Source: Rhodovastum atsumiense (GTDB taxonomy: Bacteria > Pseudomonadota > Alphaproteobacteria > Acetobacterales > Acetobacteraceae). From it: DNA of 64,000 nt. Position 1 is the stretch's first letter. The number at the start of each line of letters is the position of its first letter. Location: NCBI RefSeq assembly GCF_937425535.1, contig NZ_OW485601.1, forward strand, positions 6,282,501-6,346,500, given 5' to 3'. The notes beneath the pieces were generated by a model. That model saw only the letters and a list, made by a program, of their open reading frames with translations, was not told the origin of the DNA and did not search any database. Below, piece after piece: positions 1 through 8,244 of this stretch. The position numbers were made by a program, and so were the translations under genes.

Positions 1-96
1 CTGCTGCCGGCAGTCGGCTGGAAACATGGTCGCTGGGTGGATTCCGTGCTGATGACCCGCCCGCTCGGTGCCGGCGCCGATACGCCGCCCGCCTGA
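1..96 (+). CDS. C-terminal end of a GNAT acetyltransferase (phosphinothricin acetyltransferase-like)
   Basis: Only the last 31 codons are inside the window, ending in TGA. They read through VGWKHGRWVDSVLMTRPLG, which matches the C-terminal strand of the Pat/Bar branch of GNAT N-acetyltransferases, where a GxKxGRWxDxVLMQRxLG stretch is typical. The family transfers acetyl from acetyl-CoA to small amines such as phosphinothricin or methionine sulfone. Substrate cannot be judged from this fragment, and the acetyl-CoA site lies outside the window. The stop is 13 bases from the end of the convergent DUF599 gene. Confidence 0.7.
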   Translation: MLPAVGWKHGRWVDSVLMTRPLGAGADTPPA

Positions 97-109
97 CCGG
101 GCCCCGACA

Positions 110-814
110 TCACTCCTTCAGCCGCGCATGTGCGCGCAGCGTCAGCGCGGCGGCGTGCTGGAACTGCGTGGCGACCGGTGAGCCCAACTGCCGCCAGACC
201 ATCACCGCGGTCAGCAGCAGGCTCGCCAGGGCCAGGGCCAGGGGACCGAGCAGCCAGGCCAGCGCGGCGAGCGCGAAATAATACGACCGGATACCATCAT
301 TGAAGGTCACCAGCGCCGCCGTCAGCATGCCGCCGAGCGCCTCGGCCAGGTCCGACACCTGATCGCCCAGCGCGGAGGCCGCCGGGGCCGCCCCGACCAA
401 TGCGATCGTGTAGTTGATCTGCCGGATCGCCCAGGTCAGCCGGAAGAAGCCGTGCACCAGCACCGCCAGCACCAGCGCGACCTTGATCGTGAACAGCATC
501 CGCGGCACCGGCGGCACGAAGCCCAGCGCCTCCACCGCCGGCTGCACCCGGTCGAGCCCGCCCAGCGCCGAAATCAACGCCCCGATCGCGATCAGGCTGG
601 TCGAGGCAAAGAAACTCGTACTGTGCATGACATGACCGATCAGGGTGGAATCGGTGATGCGGTTGTCACGCCGCAGCAGGCTTGCCATCCAGGCCACGCG
701 CACCGAGCGCATGCCGGTGTTGATCGAATGCACCCCGGCCAGCCCGATCGCCGGCTCGTAGCCGAGCCACATCAGGCAGAACAGGGCGAGAGCTGCGAAA
801 TCCCAGGCAGGCAT
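110..814 (-). CDS. DUF599 family membrane protein
   Basis: The 234-residue protein begins MPAWDFAALALF and has about four hydrophobic segments (near residues 8-28, 85-105, 120-140 and 185-215), so it is an inner-membrane protein. The sequence GYEPAIG near the N terminus and the NDGIRSYYFA stretch are typical of DUF599, whose function is unknown. An upstream in-frame start at 877 would add 21 polar residues before the first membrane segment; I prefer the start at 814, which puts that segment at the N terminus as in the family. The gene converges on the acetyltransferase upstream of it in the window. Confidence 0.75.
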   Translation of the reverse strand: MPAWDFAALALFCLMWLGYEPAIGLAGVHSINTGMRSVRVAWMASLLRRDNRITDSTLIGHVMHSTSFFASTSLIAIGALISALGGLDRVQPAVEALGFVPPVPRMLFTIKVALVLAVLVHGFFRLTWAIRQINYTIALVGAAPAASALGDQVSDLAEALGGMLTAALVTFNDGIRSYYFALAALAWLLGPLALALASLLLTAVMVWRQLGSPVATQFQHAAALTLRAHARLKE

Positions 815-905
815 GGTCACATCCGGAGCGGTTTCACCCGCAACCCTAGCGCCAAATGACGTCCCGGTCCGGTCCAACCATCACTCGCCCGACCCGCTCG
901 CTCCG

Positions 906-1673
906 TCAGACCTCGATCAGCGCGAAGGGCCGCCCGCCCGGCTTGGCGATCTGGGCGGCCACGTTGAAGACCGGCGCGCCGGCCGGGGTGCGCCCCTCGT
1001 AACGACCGCGATGGGCGTGCCCATGCACCACGGCGCCCACCCGGAACCGGTCGATCGTCTCGGCCAGTCGCGAGCAGCCAAGGAACGGCAGGATCTCCGG
1101 CGGCTCGTCGGCCACGGTCTCGCGAATCGGCGCGTAATGCAGCACCACCACGGCACGACGGCTGCGCACCCGCCGCATCGCGTTCTCCAGCCGCAACGCT
1201 TCCTCCACGGTTTCGGCGACGAACTGCTTGATCGCCGCCTCGCCGAAGGAGCCCAGCATGTGCCGCCCGAAGCCGCCGGCGAAGCCTTTCACGCCAACGA
1301 AGCCCACGCCCTCGATCTCCACCGACTGCCCATCCAGCACCTGCATGCCCGCCCCGCGCAGGATGTCGCGCACCTCCCCGGCATGGCCGGATTCGTGGTC
1401 GTGGTTGCCCAGCACGCCGATCACCGGAATGCCGATGCCGCGCAGGTCCTCGGCCAGCAGCCGCGCCTCGCCCGGCCGGCCCAGATCGGTCAGGTCGCCG
1501 CACAGCACCAGCACGCGGGCCAGCCGCGCCGCCTCGGCGAACACCTCGCGCCAGGGCGAGGCCTGGTCCTCGCGCACATGCAGGTCGCCGATGGCGGCGA
1601 TGGTCAGGCGGGCCGGCGGCTCTCCGCCCGTGGGTTGCTCACCCACCGCATCGGCGGGATACCCGTCAGTCAT
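906..1673 (-). CDS. Calcineurin-like metallophosphoesterase
   Basis: This 255-residue protein carries the full metallophosphoesterase motif set in order: GDLH (D-x-H), CGDLTDLG (GD), GNHDHE (GNHD/E), a single His in VLHYAPI, and GHAHRG (GHxH). These residues bind the two-metal centre used to hydrolyse phosphoesters. No signal peptide is seen, so it should be cytoplasmic. I chose the ATG at 1673 rather than 1706 because it overlaps the stop of the upstream nucleotidyltransferase gene by 8 bases, which suggests translational coupling. The substrate (nucleotide, phosphoprotein or RNA end) is not predictable. Confidence 0.85.
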   Translation of the reverse strand: MTDGYPADAVGEQPTGGEPPARLTIAAIGDLHVREDQASPWREVFAEAARLARVLVLCGDLTDLGRPGEARLLAEDLRGIGIPVIGVLGNHDHESGHAGEVRDILRGAGMQVLDGQSVEIEGVGFVGVKGFAGGFGRHMLGSFGEAAIKQFVAETVEEALRLENAMRRVRSRRAVVVLHYAPIRETVADEPPEILPFLGCSRLAETIDRFRVGAVVHGHAHRGRYEGRTPAGAPVFNVAAQIAKPGGRPFALIEV

Positions 1674-2484
1674 GCCGCCACTCCCCGTCGCCACCGACAT
1701 CGGCAAATCCCCATTGCTGCACGTCGATCTGGTAATCGACGCGCGAAAACATCCGCCCGCGGCACACCTTCATCTGCGAGGGCGGCATGTCGAGCTGCAG
1801 GCGCAGGCGCTCGAACAGCTCATCGAGCAGCCAGCGCGGGATGCGGTCGCGCTCCGAGGGATAGATCCAGCGGAAATTCAACAGGTGCATCAGCAGCACC
1901 TCCCAGTGCGCCTCCATCGCGCCCAGCAGCCGGCGCCAGTCGACCTGGTCGTGCTGGCGCAGGATCACATGCGCCACGTCCGGCCCGTCATAGCGATGGC
2001 GCAACTGGATGAAGGCCTTCGACCAGATCAGCTCGGTGGGGGCGACGATGCGCACCTGGGTGCCGAGGATCTCCACCTGCCGCGCCTCGGCGAACCACTG
2101 GTCGTTGACCGGCATGGTGCCGTTGGCCGAGGCGAAGATCACGTCGAAGAAATGCGCGCCGCGCCGCACCTTGCCGATCCAGCGTTCGTCCTCGATCGCG
2201 ATCGCATCGCCGAGGTTACGGAAATGCCCGAGGATGCGCGCGAGATCCCCGGCGCGGCAGAAGATGTCGAGATCCTTGGTCGGCCGGGCGATGCCGGTAT
2301 AGGCGGCGACGGCATAGGTGCCGGACAGCAGAAACGGCACCCTGCTTGCCACCAGCTCGCGCAACGCCTCGGCGAAGAAGGCCTCGGCCTCGGGCGAGAC
2401 CGGGGATGGGTACGCTGCCGCATCGATCACCACCGCCTCCGTCGGCGCCGGGGCCTCGCCACCTGCCCTCTCCTCCTGGGTCAT
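1666..2484 (-). CDS. Nucleotidyltransferase-fold protein
   Basis: A 272-residue protein with a polymerase-beta-like signature: SGTYAVAAYTGIARPTKDLDIF gives the G[S/T]-x-DxD pattern (key residues G, T, then D-L-D) used by minimal nucleotidyltransferases, including the AbiEii type. A later acidic residue expected of the fold may be in HFFDVIFAS. The C-terminal half has a helical, charged character. It is followed by the metallophosphoesterase with an 8-base overlap, so the two are probably made together. Whether it adenylylates a protein, an RNA or a small molecule cannot be told; I found no paired antitoxin-like gene on its other side. Confidence 0.6.
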   Translation of the reverse strand: MTQEERAGGEAPAPTEAVVIDAAAYPSPVSPEAEAFFAEALRELVASRVPFLLSGTYAVAAYTGIARPTKDLDIFCRAGDLARILGHFRNLGDAIAIEDERWIGKVRRGAHFFDVIFASANGTMPVNDQWFAEARQVEILGTQVRIVAPTELIWSKAFIQLRHRYDGPDVAHVILRQHDQVDWRRLLGAMEAHWEVLLMHLLNFRWIYPSERDRIPRWLLDELFERLRLQLDMPPSQMKVCRGRMFSRVDYQIDVQQWGFADVGGDGEWRHD

Positions 2485-2693
2485 GACCGGATTCGTCCCA
2501 CATCACGTCAGGGTGGAACTGCCCGCGCGGAAAGCGGTTCCCGGACAGGATTTTCCCCCCGCCTCCCTTACAGGCACCACGGCATGTCCCCAGGCCCCGC
2601 CCCGACAGGGATCATCCCCCGGCAACACCCGCGCTTGACACAGGCCCGGTTCGGTGGCGTGTCGGGCGCGCATGCCCCAGTCCGTATTCCACC

Positions 2694-3677
2694 GTGCCGT
2701 TTAGTCTGATCGCCATCATCCTCGGCGGCGGAGCCATCATTGGCTTCATCGCCTGGTTCGGAGCCCAGACGATCGGCGCCGAAGTGATCGCCGCCGGCTG
2801 GGCCGTGCCGATCACCGCCGCGCTGCTGTGCCTGCAGCTCTGGCTTTCCGCCATCGCCTGGCGCCTTTCCGTCGGCGTGCAAACCGTGCGCATGGCGCAT
2901 TGGTTCCGCATCCGCTGGATCCGCGAGGCAGTGAACTCGCTGTTGCCGGTCGCCCAGCTCGGCGGCAACATCGTCGGCATCCGGCTGCTGGTGCACCGTG
3001 GCGTCTCCGGGCCGCAGGCCGGGGCGGGCACCACGCTTGACCTCACCATCGAAGCCGGCACGCAGGTGCTGTTCACCCTGGCCGGCTTCGCCCTGCTCGC
3101 CGCCATCGACCCCGACGAAAGCTGGATGCCCTGGGTTCAGGGCGGGCTGATCACCGGCGCCCTCGGCATCGGTGGCTTCATCATCGCCCAGCGCGCCGGG
3201 CTGATGCGGCTGGTCGAACGCAGCGCCGGCCTGCTGAAGCGCCTGTTCCCCAACCTGCCCCTCGAACTGGTGCGCGGTCTGCACGGCGAGCTGATGCGCC
3301 TGCAACGCGACCGCGTGGCCGTCGCGAAGGCAGTCGCATTGCACCTGCTGGCCTGGACGCTCGGCTCGCTGGAAGTGTGGCTGGCGCTGCACGCCATGGG
3401 CATCGATGTCAGTTGGGAACAGGCCTTCGTCATCGAAAGCCTGGGCCAGGCCGCCCGCAGCGCCGGCTTCGCCGTGCCGGGTGCGCTCGGCGTGCAGGAA
3501 GCGGGATTCATCCTGGTCTGCGGCCTGTTCGACATCACCCCGGACACCGCCATCGCCCTGTCGATGGTCAAGCGCGCCCGCGAACTCGCGGTCGGATTGC
3601 CCGGACTGGTGGCGTGGCAATGGGCCGAAGGCAAACGCATCCTTCGCCGTCGCCGCGCCGCAATGGACGACCTGTAG
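2694..3677 (+). CDS. Lysylphosphatidylglycerol-synthase-like flippase-domain membrane protein (HpnL-like)
   Basis: A 327-residue multi-spanning membrane protein starting at GTG. It has hydrophobic helices from residue 3 onward and the conserved core of the LPG synthase/flippase-like family, including RWIREAVNSLLPVAQLGG near residue 80 and AARSAGFAVPGALGVQEAGF near 255. The same architecture is used by HpnL, a membrane protein of hopanoid loci, and the length matches. No other hopanoid gene is in the window, so the HpnL assignment is tentative. The gene ends just before a palindromic repeat that separates it from the convergent gltX-like gene. Confidence 0.65.
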   Translation: MPFSLIAIILGGGAIIGFIAWFGAQTIGAEVIAAGWAVPITAALLCLQLWLSAIAWRLSVGVQTVRMAHWFRIRWIREAVNSLLPVAQLGGNIVGIRLLVHRGVSGPQAGAGTTLDLTIEAGTQVLFTLAGFALLAAIDPDESWMPWVQGGLITGALGIGGFIIAQRAGLMRLVERSAGLLKRLFPNLPLELVRGLHGELMRLQRDRVAVAKAVALHLLAWTLGSLEVWLALHAMGIDVSWEQAFVIESLGQAARSAGFAVPGALGVQEAGFILVCGLFDITPDTAIALSMVKRARELAVGLPGLVAWQWAEGKRILRRRRAAMDDL

Positions 3678-3678
3678 C

Positions 3679-3790
3679 GGGGCGCTGCCCCGCGCCCTGG
3701 CAGGAGGCTTCGCCTCCTGCACCTCCACCAAGGGCCGAAGGCCCTTGGATCCCATCTTGGGGTGCAAGGGGCGGGGCAGCGCCCCACACG
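3679..3790. repeat. GC-rich palindromic intergenic repeat, copy A
   Basis: A chain of short palindromes fills the space between two convergent genes: GGGGCGCTGCCCC, then CAGGAGGCTTCGCCTCCTG, then CCAAGGGCCGAAGGCCCTTGG, ending in GGGGCGGGGCAGCGCCCC. Related modules occur at 9931-10086, 34284-34370, 48176-48258 and around the IS element at 61300/62464. Each copy follows the 3' end of a gene. It could work as a bidirectional terminator or a mobile REP-like unit; no T-run is present. Confidence 0.75.
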
Positions 3791-3792
3791 GG

Positions 3793-5127
3793 TCAGCTCA
3801 CCGCGATCTCCAGGCGCTGGGCCGCCCGCGCCCGCCCGATCAGTGGCAACAGGGCCCCGAGATCGGGTCCATGGTCCTCCCCCGTGAGCGCCAGCAGCAG
3901 CGGCTGGGCCAGGGCCTCGCCGTCGCGGCCGGTCGCACGGGCCAGGGCACCGATCCAGGCATCCCAGACCATTTCGTCCCAGGGTTCGGGCGGCAGCGTG
4001 GCAAGGGCGGTGCGCAGGAAGGCGCCCTCCCCTTCGATCACCGGCGGCACGATGGTACCGGCGACCACATCCCAGTAGCCACGGGCCTCGGTGAGCAGGT
4101 CGATACGCCCGCGCACCGCCAGCCAGAACGCCTCGGTGGCGCCGTGCGGCAGGCGGTCGGCGACCGCGGCGAAAGGCAGGTCGCGCAGCGCGAGACGGTT
4201 GAGCGCCAGCAACGGGCGCAGGTCGAAGGCGTCGGCGCGGGCGAAGCGGCGCAGGTCGAAGCCGTCGATCAGGTCCCGCACGGCGGCCGGTTCAGTGGCG
4301 CCGGGCCGGGCGAGGCTTGCGGCCAGGGCGGTCGGTTCGATGCCGTCCTGGCGCAGGCCCCGCAGCGTCGGCAGCCTGGCGTTGCGGCCGCTGCCAGCGG
4401 CCAGCGGGTGCAGGTGGGCGAAGGCGATGGCATCAGGATCCGCGTCGAGCGCCGCCATCAGGTCGATCTGCACCCCAGTGGTGCCGAGCAGTTCCTCGCC
4501 GCGCAGCAGGTGGGTGATGCCAAGATCGATGTCGTCCACCGCGGATGCCAGGGTGGGCATCGGCGTGCCGTCGGCACGCACCAGCACCGGGTCGGAGATT
4601 GCCGGCAACCTGGCTTCGCCGCGGCCGAGCACCAGGTCGGGCCAGGTCAGCACGCGGTCGGACAGGCGCAGGCGCCAGTACGGCTGCTTGCCGCCGGCCT
4701 CGGCCGCCGCGCGCTGCGCCGGCGTCATTTTCAGCATGGCCCGGTCGTAGACCGTTGCCTGCTGGCGGCGATGGCGCAGCTCGCGCTTGGCGTTGAGTTC
4801 GGCTTCCGATTCGAAGCAGGGATAAAGCCGCCCGCGTTCCTGCAGCCGGGTGATCGCGGCAGCATGGCGGTCGCGGCGGTCGGACTGGCGCACCACCTCG
4901 TCCCAGTCGAGGCCGAGCCATTCCAGGTCGGCGAGCAGCGCCGCCTCGTGCTGGGCGGCGGCCTCGGGATGCTCGAGGTCGTCGAGCCGGAGGATGAAGC
5001 GGCCACCATGCCGCCGCGCCAGCAGCCAGCTGCCGAGCGCGATCCGGGCGGAGCCGATATGCAGCGGGCCGGTGAGCGGAGCGGCGAAGCGAACGCACGG
5101 GCGGCTGCCCTGACGAGGGCGGGTCAT
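3793..5127 (-). CDS. gltX: Glutamyl-tRNA synthetase paralogue (GltX2-like) with altered KMSKS motif
   Basis: The 444-residue protein has class I GluRS architecture: RFAAPLTGPLHIGSAR at residues 13-28 (HIGH-type motif as HIGS), the CF-E/YDRA region of the connective domain, and VDDIDLGITHLLRGEELL. The KMSKS loop, normally LSKR in the alphaproteobacterial GltX2 form, reads SGRN just before LRQDGIEP, so the ATP-contacting lysine is lost. The C-terminal anticodon-binding region is shorter than in canonical GltX. It overlaps the upstream gene by 4 bases (ATGA). It may be a specialised GltX2, which in some bacteria charges tRNA-Gln, or a partly degenerate enzyme. Confidence 0.75.
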   Translation of the reverse strand: MTRPRQGSRPCVRFAAPLTGPLHIGSARIALGSWLLARRHGGRFILRLDDLEHPEAAAQHEAALLADLEWLGLDWDEVVRQSDRRDRHAAAITRLQERGRLYPCFESEAELNAKRELRHRRQQATVYDRAMLKMTPAQRAAAEAGGKQPYWRLRLSDRVLTWPDLVLGRGEARLPAISDPVLVRADGTPMPTLASAVDDIDLGITHLLRGEELLGTTGVQIDLMAALDADPDAIAFAHLHPLAAGSGRNARLPTLRGLRQDGIEPTALAASLARPGATEPAAVRDLIDGFDLRRFARADAFDLRPLLALNRLALRDLPFAAVADRLPHGATEAFWLAVRGRIDLLTEARGYWDVVAGTIVPPVIEGEGAFLRTALATLPPEPWDEMVWDAWIGALARATGRDGEALAQPLLLALTGEDHGPDLGALLPLIGRARAAQRLEIAVS

Positions 5128-5486
5128 TCGAGATCAAGCCCCGGGTCGCGCCGGGGATCGAGGGCGCGCCAGTCACGCTCTTCCTCGGCCGCCGGGCGGT
5201 CGGCGAAATCCTGCAGCTCGGTATTGCTGCGCCAGCCGGCCTCGCCGGCATCCACCACCTCGGCGTCCTCGCCGAAGGCGAACCAGGCATCCAGCACCTC
5301 GCGCGCCGAGGCGCCGGCGGCGCGACACCGCTCGACCGAATCGCGGACATAGCGGCGGGCGAAGGCGTTGGCCTGCATCAGCGTGGGAAAACCGCCGACT
5401 TCCTCGGTCACGTTGTCCTCGGAGGCGCCGGACAGGTCGAGGATACGGACACGCCAGCCGCCGGGCGGGGCGAACAGGTCACTCAT
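5124..5486 (-). CDS. Conserved hypothetical protein upstream of gltX-like gene
   Basis: A 120-residue, acidic, soluble protein beginning MSDLFAPPGGWRVRILDLSG. I recognise no catalytic motif; a central helix-rich segment (ANAFARRYVRDSVERCRAAG) and an acidic tail are the main features. The start at 5486 is supported by a GAGGAGC ribosome-binding site 6 bases upstream, which is better than the in-frame start at 5546. Its stop overlaps the GluRS-like start by four bases, so the two proteins are probably co-translated and may be functionally linked. Confidence 0.7.
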   Translation of the reverse strand: MSDLFAPPGGWRVRILDLSGASEDNVTEEVGGFPTLMQANAFARRYVRDSVERCRAAGASAREVLDAWFAFGEDAEVVDAGEAGWRSNTELQDFADRPAAEEERDWRALDPRRDPGLDLE

Positions 5487-5910
5487 GACAGCTCCTCGGG
5501 GGTAGCCTCTCCCCGCCTGGGGAGGGGTTGCGGAACGGATACGCACGAAGAACGTTCACGATACAAAGGTCGTCGAGCCGGTGGTCATGGAACGGCAGCG
5601 GTCACGGCCGCAGGCACGGGGCGTGACCGCTGCCCCCGGTGGGGCCTGGCAGCGCCGGAAGCCGGCGCGGGTCGCAGGCCGGCGGCTCCGGGGAGAGGCG
5701 ATCCTGAGCGTTTGGGACATGGCCGGAAGCTATGATCTCGCGGCCGCGCGCGCAACGCGGGGCGCCCCGACCCGATCCCGGTCCCCACGCCGCATGCGGG
5801 GATGACCGGCTTGACAGGACGCGGAGCTGTCCGGTGCACCGCGTGAATCGGAAGGCCGGATCAGGAACCGATGCCGCGCCCCGGCGGATCGTTGCGGTTC
5901 GATCACGGCC
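5487..5910. other. Intergenic region with inverted repeats, no gene seen
   Basis: These 424 bases hold no convincing reading frame. They contain a perfect 12-base inverted repeat (GGCAGCGGTCAC at 5594-5605 and its complement at 5623-5634), a smaller CCCCACGC/ATGCGGGG hairpin near 5783-5801, and a CTCTCCCC/GGGGAGG hairpin at about 5506-5527 in the leader of the downstream minus-strand gene. The strong stem could belong to a small RNA or to a terminator, but I cannot match it to a known family. Confidence 0.4.
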
Positions 5911-6471
5911 TCAGCGGTTGCCCTCCGGCACCCAGAGCACATCCCCGCCCGCCGGCAGGTTCAGCCGCCGCGCCAGCACGAAGAGATGGTCGGACAGCCG
6001 GTTGAAGTAGCGCAGCACCAGCGGATTGATCGGCTGCTCGCGCGCCAGCGCCACCACCCGCCGCTCGGCACGCCGCACGATCGTGCGCGCGACATGCGCA
6101 TGCGTGGCGCCGGGCGTGCCGGCCGGCAGCACGAAGCTGCGCAAGGCGGGCAGCGCCACGTTCATCGCCTCCACTTCGCGTTCCAACCGCTCCACCGTGC
6201 CGGCCCCGAGCCGCAGCCGCCCCGCCGCATCGCCAGGCACGCACAGATCGGCGCCGACGTCGAACAGGTCGTTCTGGATGCGGGCGAGCATGGCATCCGC
6301 CTCGCCGTCGCAGCCGAGATGCAGCCGCAGCACGCCGATGCAGGCATTCGCCTCGTCCACGCTGCCGAAGGCCTCCACGCGCACCGAATCCTTGCTCACC
6401 CGCTCGCCGTCGCCGAGCGAAGTCTCGCCCGCGTCGCCGCCCCGCGTGATGACCCGATCGATCCTGACCAT
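5911..6471 (-). CDS. pduO: PduO-type cob(I)yrinic acid a,c-diamide adenosyltransferase
   Basis: This 186-residue protein matches the PduO/MMAB family: RVITRGGDAGETSLGDGERVSKD at the N terminus is the ATP-binding signature (TRxGDxGxTxLxxG), followed by VRVEAFGSVDEANACIG, and the C terminus has YFNRLSDHLFVLAR. The enzyme transfers adenosyl from ATP to reduced corrinoids, making coenzyme B12, in the cytoplasm. Length fits the family. It lies downstream of a TonB gene and a BtuFCD-like importer on the same strand, which supports a corrinoid substrate for that importer. Confidence 0.92.
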   Translation of the reverse strand: MVRIDRVITRGGDAGETSLGDGERVSKDSVRVEAFGSVDEANACIGVLRLHLGCDGEADAMLARIQNDLFDVGADLCVPGDAAGRLRLGAGTVERLEREVEAMNVALPALRSFVLPAGTPGATHAHVARTIVRRAERRVVALAREQPINPLVLRYFNRLSDHLFVLARRLNLPAGGDVLWVPEGNR

Positions 6472-6544
6472 TGCACGTCCCCCCTTTTGTCGCCGACCAT
6501 CCCCTCTACACCGACCCGGCGGGGCCTGTCCCCGTTCCGGCCGG

Positions 6545-7564
6545 TCAGTTCAGGCGGAAGCGCACCGGCAGGTCCTGCACCGAGTCCACCGGCACGCCAT
6601 TGCGCACCGCCGGCGTGAACCGCCAGCGCGCCAGCGCCCCCTGCGCCGCCCGGTCCAGCCGCGAATAGCCGGAGCTTTGCAGCAGCTCGACCGTGTCCAC
6701 ATGTCCGTCCGGCGCGATGTGCATCCGCACCACCACGACCCCCTGTTCGCCGAAGCGCGCCGAGTCCGCGGGATAGACCGGTGGCAGGTTGCCCTGGTCG
6801 CCGACCGCGGGGCGCAGCCGCTCGCCAACCAGTTCGGCCGCGCCGACGTCGCCGCCCGCGAGCAAGGCAGCCGATTGCCATTTCGGCGGGGCCGGAGACT
6901 CCGCTGCAGCCGCGGCGGCCGGCACGGCAGCGGAGGGCGCGGACGCAGGCGCCGCGGACGCCAGTTGGGCCGCGGGCGGCGATGCGGGTGAGACATCCCC
7001 CTCCGGGGCCGGTTCCGCGGCCATAAAGGGAAAAGCCGGCGCGGGCGGCGCCGGCGGAGCGGCGGGAGCGGGCGGAGCGGATGGCGCCGCCGGTGTCGGT
7101 GGGGCCGATGGCACGGACGGCGCCGGCGGCGCAGGGGGCGAGGACGGAGCCGGCGGCATCGGCGGGGCCGGCGGAGCGGCCGGAGCCTGGGGGGCCGGGG
7201 GCGCCGACGGCACCGGCGGCGCGGAGGGCGACGGAGGCTCCGGCGGAACCGGAGGCGGCGGGTACATCATCTGCGCCGTCGCCTGCCCTTTCGCTTCGGC
7301 GCCGCCGCCCATCACCACCTCCACGGTGGCGCCCTGGTCGGCGGCCATCTCCGGCTCGACGGCGCGCCGGAACAATGCCGGCCATTCCAGGGCGGTGCCC
7401 GCCGCCAGCACATGCAGCAGCACCGAGATCGCCACCGCCTCCCGCAGCCGCCCCTTGGCGATGCCAACAGAGCGGCGGATCGCCCGTCCGGGGCGCCCGC
7501 CGCGGCGCGGTGATGGCAGGCCGAGCGGCAGGCGGGGCGGCCCCGCGGCCAAGGGCGGGGTCAT
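6545..7564 (-). CDS. TonB family energy-transducing protein
   Basis: A 339-residue TonB-like protein. An N-terminal signal-anchor (ISVLLHVLAAGTALEWPALF, about residues 45-65) precedes a roughly 90-residue Pro/Ala-rich periplasmic spacer, made mostly of PPAPP-type repeats, and a C-terminal TonB domain (YPADSARFGEQGVVVVRM, SSGYSRLDRAAQGALARWRF). It would couple proton-motive force to outer-membrane receptors. The ATG at 7564 overlaps the stop of the ATPase gene by four bases, so it belongs to the importer operon. The repetitive spacer is very GC-rich and could vary in length between strains. Confidence 0.85.
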   Translation of the reverse strand: MTPPLAAGPPRLPLGLPSPRRGGRPGRAIRRSVGIAKGRLREAVAISVLLHVLAAGTALEWPALFRRAVEPEMAADQGATVEVVMGGGAEAKGQATAQMMYPPPPVPPEPPSPSAPPVPSAPPAPQAPAAPPAPPMPPAPSSPPAPPAPSVPSAPPTPAAPSAPPAPAAPPAPPAPAFPFMAAEPAPEGDVSPASPPAAQLASAAPASAPSAAVPAAAAAAESPAPPKWQSAALLAGGDVGAAELVGERLRPAVGDQGNLPPVYPADSARFGEQGVVVVRMHIAPDGHVDTVELLQSSGYSRLDRAAQGALARWRFTPAVRNGVPVDSVQDLPVRFRLN

Positions 7565-8244
7565 GGCGCGGGCGGCAGCAGCCGCGGCGCCGGATCGCTC
7601 CCCCAGGGCAGGCCGAACACGGCGGCCGCCCGCGGCAGGGCGTCGGCAGGCGGGGCGTCGGCCACGATCCGCCCGTCCGCCATCACCACGATCCGGTCGG
7701 CATACCGCGTCGCCAGGTCCAGCGCGTGCAGCACCACCAGCACGCACCGCCCCTGTCGCGCCAGCTCGCGCAGCAACGCCATGATCTCGTGGGCCGCGGC
7801 AGGATCGAGATCGGCGGTGGGTTCATCGAGCAGCATGACCTCGGGCTCCGTGGCCAGCACCCGCGCCAGCATCGCCCGGCGGGCCTGCCCCCCAGAAATG
7901 CGATCCACCCGCGCCGCGCGCAAGCCGTCCAGCCCGCAGGCGGCGATCGCCCGCGCCACCGGGGCGGGATCGGCATCGCCATGCGGGATGCGCCCGAGCG
8001 CCACCACCTCGGCCACCGTCATCCCCCAGGCACAGCGCGCCCCCTGCGGCAGGAACCCCAGGTGCCGCGGATCGGGCGGCACGCCACCGGGCAGCAGCCC
8101 GGCCAGCGCCCGCAGCAGCGTCGACTTGCCGGCGCCGTTCGGCCCGCACAGGGCCACCACCTCCCCTGCCTGCGCGCGGAAATCGATGTCGTGCAGCACT
8201 GCCCGTCCCGACAGCCGCACACACCCGGCCCGCAGCGCGATCAT
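7561..8244 (-). CDS. ABC transporter ATP-binding protein, BtuD/FecE type
   Basis: The 227-residue protein has a Walker A (GPNGAGKST), ABC signature (ISGGQARR), Walker B (VMLLDEPT) and an H-loop histidine (VVLHALD). Its size and close packing with a FecCD permease place it in the siderophore/heme/cobalamin importer class. It overlaps the permease gene upstream and the TonB gene downstream by four bases each. Substrate is inferred to be a corrinoid from the neighbouring adenosyltransferase; iron chelate import is the main alternative. Confidence 0.88.
   Translation of the reverse strand: MIALRAGCVRLSGRAVLHDIDFRAQAGEVVALCGPNGAGKSTLLRALAGLLPGGVPPDPRHLGFLPQGARCAWGMTVAEVVALGRIPHGDADPAPVARAIAACGLDGLRAARVDRISGGQARRAMLARVLATEPEVMLLDEPTADLDPAAAHEIMALLRELARQGRCVLVVLHALDLATRYADRIVVMADGRIVADAPPADALPRAAAVFGLPWGSDPAPRLLPPAP

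Noticed and set aside
5594-5634. A known structured RNA such as SRP RNA or tmRNA in the gap
   Set aside because: None of the conserved sequences of those RNAs is present; only the hairpin is reported.
7030-7260. Pro/Ala repeats as a CRISPR-like or satellite array
   Set aside because: The repeats are coding (PPAPP-type spacer of TonB) and lack unique spacers.
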